Source: Sphingomonas sp. (GTDB taxonomy: Bacteria; Pseudomonadota; Alphaproteobacteria; Sphingomonadales; Sphingomonadaceae). Taken from it: a stretch of 64,000 nucleotides of DNA. The notes beneath the pieces are model-generated. The model ran no database searches and was not told the origin of the DNA. It saw only the letters and a list, made by a program, of their open reading frames with translations. The stretch spans positions 62,001 through 126,000 of the forward strand of contig JAFOMG010000032.1 in NCBI GenBank assembly GCA_017418975.1, given 5' to 3'. A program made the position numbers and the translations under genes. Below are positions 61,409 through 64,000 of this stretch, piece by piece (the first letter of the stretch is position 1; each line of letters opens with the position of its first letter).

Positions 61409-62734
61409 TCAGTCGATCGTCTTGGCAAGCTCGCGGTTCAGCCATAGCGCCAGCAGCGTGCCGATCGCACCCGAGAGCAGATAGGCACCCGCGGCGAGCA
61501 GCCCGAAGCTGCTGCCCAGCCACAGCGCCACCAGCGGCGCGAAGGCGGCGCCGAACAGCCAGGCCAGGTCCGAAGTGAGCGACGAGCCGGTATAGCGGTG
61601 CGGCTTGGAGAACATCGACGAGAGCGCGCCCGAGGACTGGCCGAACGAGATGCCGAGCAGCGCGAAGCCGAACAGCATGAACACGATCTCGCCCACCTCG
61701 CCGGCGGCGAGCAGCTGCGGCGCGAAGCCGCTGAACGCCGCGATCGCCGCGGCCGAGACGCCGAGCAGGGTGCGGCGGCCGATCCGGTCGGCGAGCCGGC
61801 CCGAGAGGATGATCGAGAGAGTGCCGACCACGGCCGCGGCCGCTTCGATCACCAGGAAGTCGACCGGGCTGTTCTCGGTGTAGAGGAACACCCAGGAGAG
61901 CGGGAACACCGTCACCATGTGGAACATGGCGAAGCTGGCGAGCGGGGCGAAGGCGCCCATCACGATGATCCGCCAGTCGGCGCGCACGGTTTCGGCGATC
62001 GGCGCGGGCTGCAGCTCGCGATCCTCGAACAGGCGGGCATATTCGGGCGTCACCACGATGCGCAGGCGGGCGAACAGCGCCACCACGTTGATCGCGAAGG
62101 CGACGAAGAAGGGATAGCGCCAGCCCCAGCCGAGAAAGTCTTCGGCCGGCAGGGCGGCGATGAAGAAGGCGAAGAGCAGGCTGGCCACGAACAGGCCGAG
62201 CGGCGCGCCCAGCTGCGGGATCATCGCATACCAGCCGCGCTTTTCGTGGGGGGCGTTGATCGCGAGCAGCGAGGCGAGGCCGTCCCAGGTGCCGCCCAGC
62301 GCCACGCCCTGGCCCATGCGGAACAGCGCGAGCAGCAGCGCCGCGGTGATGCCGACATCGGCATAGCCGGGCAGGAAGGCGATCGACGCGGTGGAGCCGC
62401 CGAGCAGGAACAGCGCGATGGTCAGCTTGGCGCCGCGGCCATAGGCGCGGTCGACCGCGGTGAAGATCAGCGTGCCGAACGGGCGCGTGACGAAGGCAAG
62501 GGCGAAGATCGCGAACGACCAGAGCGTGCCCTGCAGCGGGTCGAGAAAGGGGAAGATCAGCTTCGGGAACACCAGCACCGAGGCGATGGCATAGACGAAG
62601 AAATCGAAGAACTCGGACGTGCGGCCGATGATCACGCCGATGGCGATCTCGCCCGGATGGATGCGGTGGCCGCCGGCATGCAGCGCACGGGCGTCGCGCT
62701 CGGCGGGAAGGGTGGGGACGGTATCGCCGCTCAT
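61409..62734 (-). CDS. MFS transporter of the metabolite:H+ symporter (MHS) family
   Basis: With ATG 62734 the protein has 441 residues. EIAIGVIIGRTSEFFDFFVY, then FVTRPFGTLIFTAVDRAYGR and GQGVALGGTWDG, are MHS-family motifs (ShiA, ProP, KgtP relatives), which import organic acids, osmolytes or aromatic acids with protons. An in-frame GTG at 62758 is an alternative start; AGGAAAG stands 11 bases before the ATG. The substrate cannot be assigned. It is divergent from cyoA. Confidence 0.85.
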   Translation of the reverse strand: MSGDTVPTLPAERDARALHAGGHRIHPGEIAIGVIIGRTSEFFDFFVYAIASVLVFPKLIFPFLDPLQGTLWSFAIFALAFVTRPFGTLIFTAVDRAYGRGAKLTIALFLLGGSTASIAFLPGYADVGITAALLLALFRMGQGVALGGTWDGLASLLAINAPHEKRGWYAMIPQLGAPLGLFVASLLFAFFIAALPAEDFLGWGWRYPFFVAFAINVVALFARLRIVVTPEYARLFEDRELQPAPIAETVRADWRIIVMGAFAPLASFAMFHMVTVFPLSWVFLYTENSPVDFLVIEAAAAVVGTLSIILSGRLADRIGRRTLLGVSAAAIAAFSGFAPQLLAAGEVGEIVFMLFGFALLGISFGQSSGALSSMFSKPHRYTGSSLTSDLAWLFGAAFAPLVALWLGSSFGLLAAGAYLLSGAIGTLLALWLNRELAKTID

Positions 62735-62899
62735 CGAGTTCGAACTTTCCTGCAACACGCGCCGCGCGAGCGCGTTTCATAACGCCGTGGAGGAGGCTAG
62801 AGTGCCCCCGGCGCGGCGCTCTTGCGCCATAGCAGACAACGCAGGGATTGGACAAAATGTCCTATGTGCGGTGCAACATGAGCAGCCTAGGCGCCCGCC

Positions 62900-64000
62900 A
62901 TGCCTAGCCCCCGTCCGCTCCTCGCACGCCTCCGTGCGCTGCTGATCCTGCCGGCATTCGCGCTGTTGTGCGGATGCGACATGGTCGTGCTCAACCCCGC
63001 CGGCGACGTCGCCCGTCAACAGGGCGATCTGGTGATCGTCTCGACGCTGCTGATGCTGCTGATCATCGTGCCGGTGATGGCGCTGGTCGTGCTGTTCGCC
63101 TGGCGCTATCGCGAGTCGAACAAGGAAGCGACCTATGCGCCGGACTGGGATCACTCGACCAGCCTCGAGCTGGTGATCTGGTCGGCGCCGCTGCTGATCA
63201 TCATTTGCCTGGGCGCGATCACCTGGGTGAGCACGCACCTGCTTGACCCCTATCGCCCGCTCTCGCGCACCGCGCCGGGCAAGCCGATCGCCGCAGACGT
63301 CAAGCCGCTCGAGGTGCAGGTGGTCGCGCTCGACTGGAAGTGGCTGTTCATCTATCCCGAGCAGGGCATCGCCACGGTGAACGAGATGGCCGCCCCGGTC
63401 GGCCGCCCGATCCGCTTCCGGATCTCGGCCTCGTCGGTGATGAACTCCTTCTACATCCCCGCGCTCGCCGGCCAGATCTATGCGATGCCCGGCATGGAGA
63501 CCCCGCTGAACGCCGTGTTCGACAAGACCGGCGCGTTCCAGGGCTTCTCCGCGAATTACAGCGGCCACGGCTTCTCCTCGATGCGCTTCAAGGCGCACAG
63601 CACCGACCAGACCGGCTTCGATGCCTGGGTGGCCGAGGCGAAGAAGGCCGGCGCCACGCTCGACCGCGCCGAATATCTGAAGCTCGAGCGCCCGAGCGAG
63701 AAGGAGCCGGTGCGCCGCTTCGCCGGAGTCGAGGCCGGGCTGTTCGACATGGTCACCAACCTGTGCGTCGAGCCGGGCAAGATGTGCATGCACCAGATGA
63801 TGGCGCTCGATGCGCAGGGCGGCATGGGCAAGGCCGGGCTCCATAACGTCCGCCAGCTCGCCTATGACAAGTTCGGCGGCCGCGGCACCCATGCGCATGG
63901 CGGCAAGAGCTTCGTCGGCGAGATCTGCGCCGACAAGCAGGACATTGCCGTCCGCGCCGCGCCGAAGCCGGGCAACCCCAGGCCGCTGACCGGCGCGGGC
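62900..64000 (+). CDS. cyoA: Cytochrome o ubiquinol oxidase subunit II, cut by the window end
   Basis: The frame is open to the last base (367 codons). The N-terminus has a lipobox (FALLCGCDMVVL; lipidated Cys near 24-26) and two transmembrane helices (STLLMLLIIVPVMALVVLF and LELVIWSAPLLIIICLGA). The periplasmic cupredoxin domain has QVVALDWKWLFIYPEQGIAT, NSFYIPALAGQIYAMPGMET and NYSGHGFSSMRF. The cysteines of a CuA centre are absent, as in quinol rather than cytochrome c oxidases. Subunits I, III and IV are expected just beyond the window. No clear ribosome site is seen before the ATG; the leader contains a second CATG-rich stretch. Confidence 0.95.
   Translation, partial: MPSPRPLLARLRALLILPAFALLCGCDMVVLNPAGDVARQQGDLVIVSTLLMLLIIVPVMALVVLFAWRYRESNKEATYAPDWDHSTSLELVIWSAPLLIIICLGAITWVSTHLLDPYRPLSRTAPGKPIAADVKPLEVQVVALDWKWLFIYPEQGIATVNEMAAPVGRPIRFRISASSVMNSFYIPALAGQIYAMPGMETPLNAVFDKTGAFQGFSANYSGHGFSSMRFKAHSTDQTGFDAWVAEAKKAGATLDRAEYLKLERPSEKEPVRRFAGVEAGLFDMVTNLCVEPGKMCMHQMMALDAQGGMGKAGLHNVRQLAYDKFGGRGTHAHGGKSFVGEICADKQDIAVRAAPKPGNPRPLTGAG

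Overview
The window is chromosomal DNA of a GC-rich alphaproteobacterium, most likely a Sphingomonas-type sphingomonad. This rests on the density of large TonB-dependent receptors (four), the pairing of such receptors with tryptophan-halogenase-like flavoproteins, LacI regulators and periplasmic glycosidases, a TorF-type porin, and a quinol-oxidase CyoA. No tRNA, rRNA, CRISPR array or transposase is visible. No gene-free stretch exceeds about 280 bases.

Region 1 (1-14.9 kb) opens with the end of a Fur/Zur-like regulator. A leftward run follows: C4-dicarboxylate carrier DctA, a TonB-dependent receptor and a secreted alpha/beta-hydrolase. The divergent dctBD-type two-component system comes next; its NtrC-type regulator has lost the sigma54-contacting GAFTGA loop. 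After it lie a small secreted protein, an OmpR/EnvZ-type two-component system, a beta-carbonic anhydrase overlapping a SulP transporter (probable bicarbonate uptake) and a TorF-like porin.

Region 2 (15-43 kb) is a polysaccharide-utilisation region aimed mainly at alpha-glucans. It holds a halogenase plus an HxD...H oxygenase-like protein (DUF6445 type), a secreted debranching-enzyme-like six-hairpin glycosidase, a TonB receptor, a Tat-exported GH3 enzyme, a sugar MFS carrier, a GH65 disaccharide phosphorylase with a beta-phosphoglucomutase-type HAD enzyme, and two LacI regulators. These are followed by a tightly packed rightward operon: MalA-type TonB receptor, second halogenase, periplasmic GH13 amylase, cytoplasmic GH13 alpha-glucosidase, GH97 alpha-glucosidase and MalY-like MFS carrier. 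In this model outer-membrane uptake, periplasmic trimming, inner-membrane transport and cytoplasmic hydrolysis or phosphorolysis act in series, with LacI proteins sensing the sugar.

Region 3 (43-48.2 kb) carries a drug-type MFS exporter, a UBP-type zinc-finger protein, a half-size ABC exporter with an unusual leader, and a two-gene unit that stands out. Its first gene encodes a protein with a bacteriocin-like double-glycine leader and an HExxH metallopeptidase-like domain. Its second gene overlaps the first and encodes a small exported protein. This is a candidate secreted toxin or protease with its inhibitor.

Region 4 (48.2-58.3 kb) combines a Tat-exported GH1 glycosidase, an SDR dehydrogenase, a TetR regulator, an MFS carrier, a secreted carboxylesterase, an acyl-CoA ligase and a TonB receptor. 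It looks like a module for taking up and degrading a hydrophobic glycoside or ester. Region 5 (58.4-64 kb) holds an EF-hand protein, a FadR-type GntR regulator, three small envelope or zinc-ribbon proteins, an MHS-family carrier and the start of a cyo quinol oxidase operon (cyoA, cut by the window edge).

Repeats of the sphingomonad REP-like type (GTCATCCCCGC...GCGGGGAT) recur between genes. One of them lies inside the alpha-amylase operon and supplies the sequence around its start codon.
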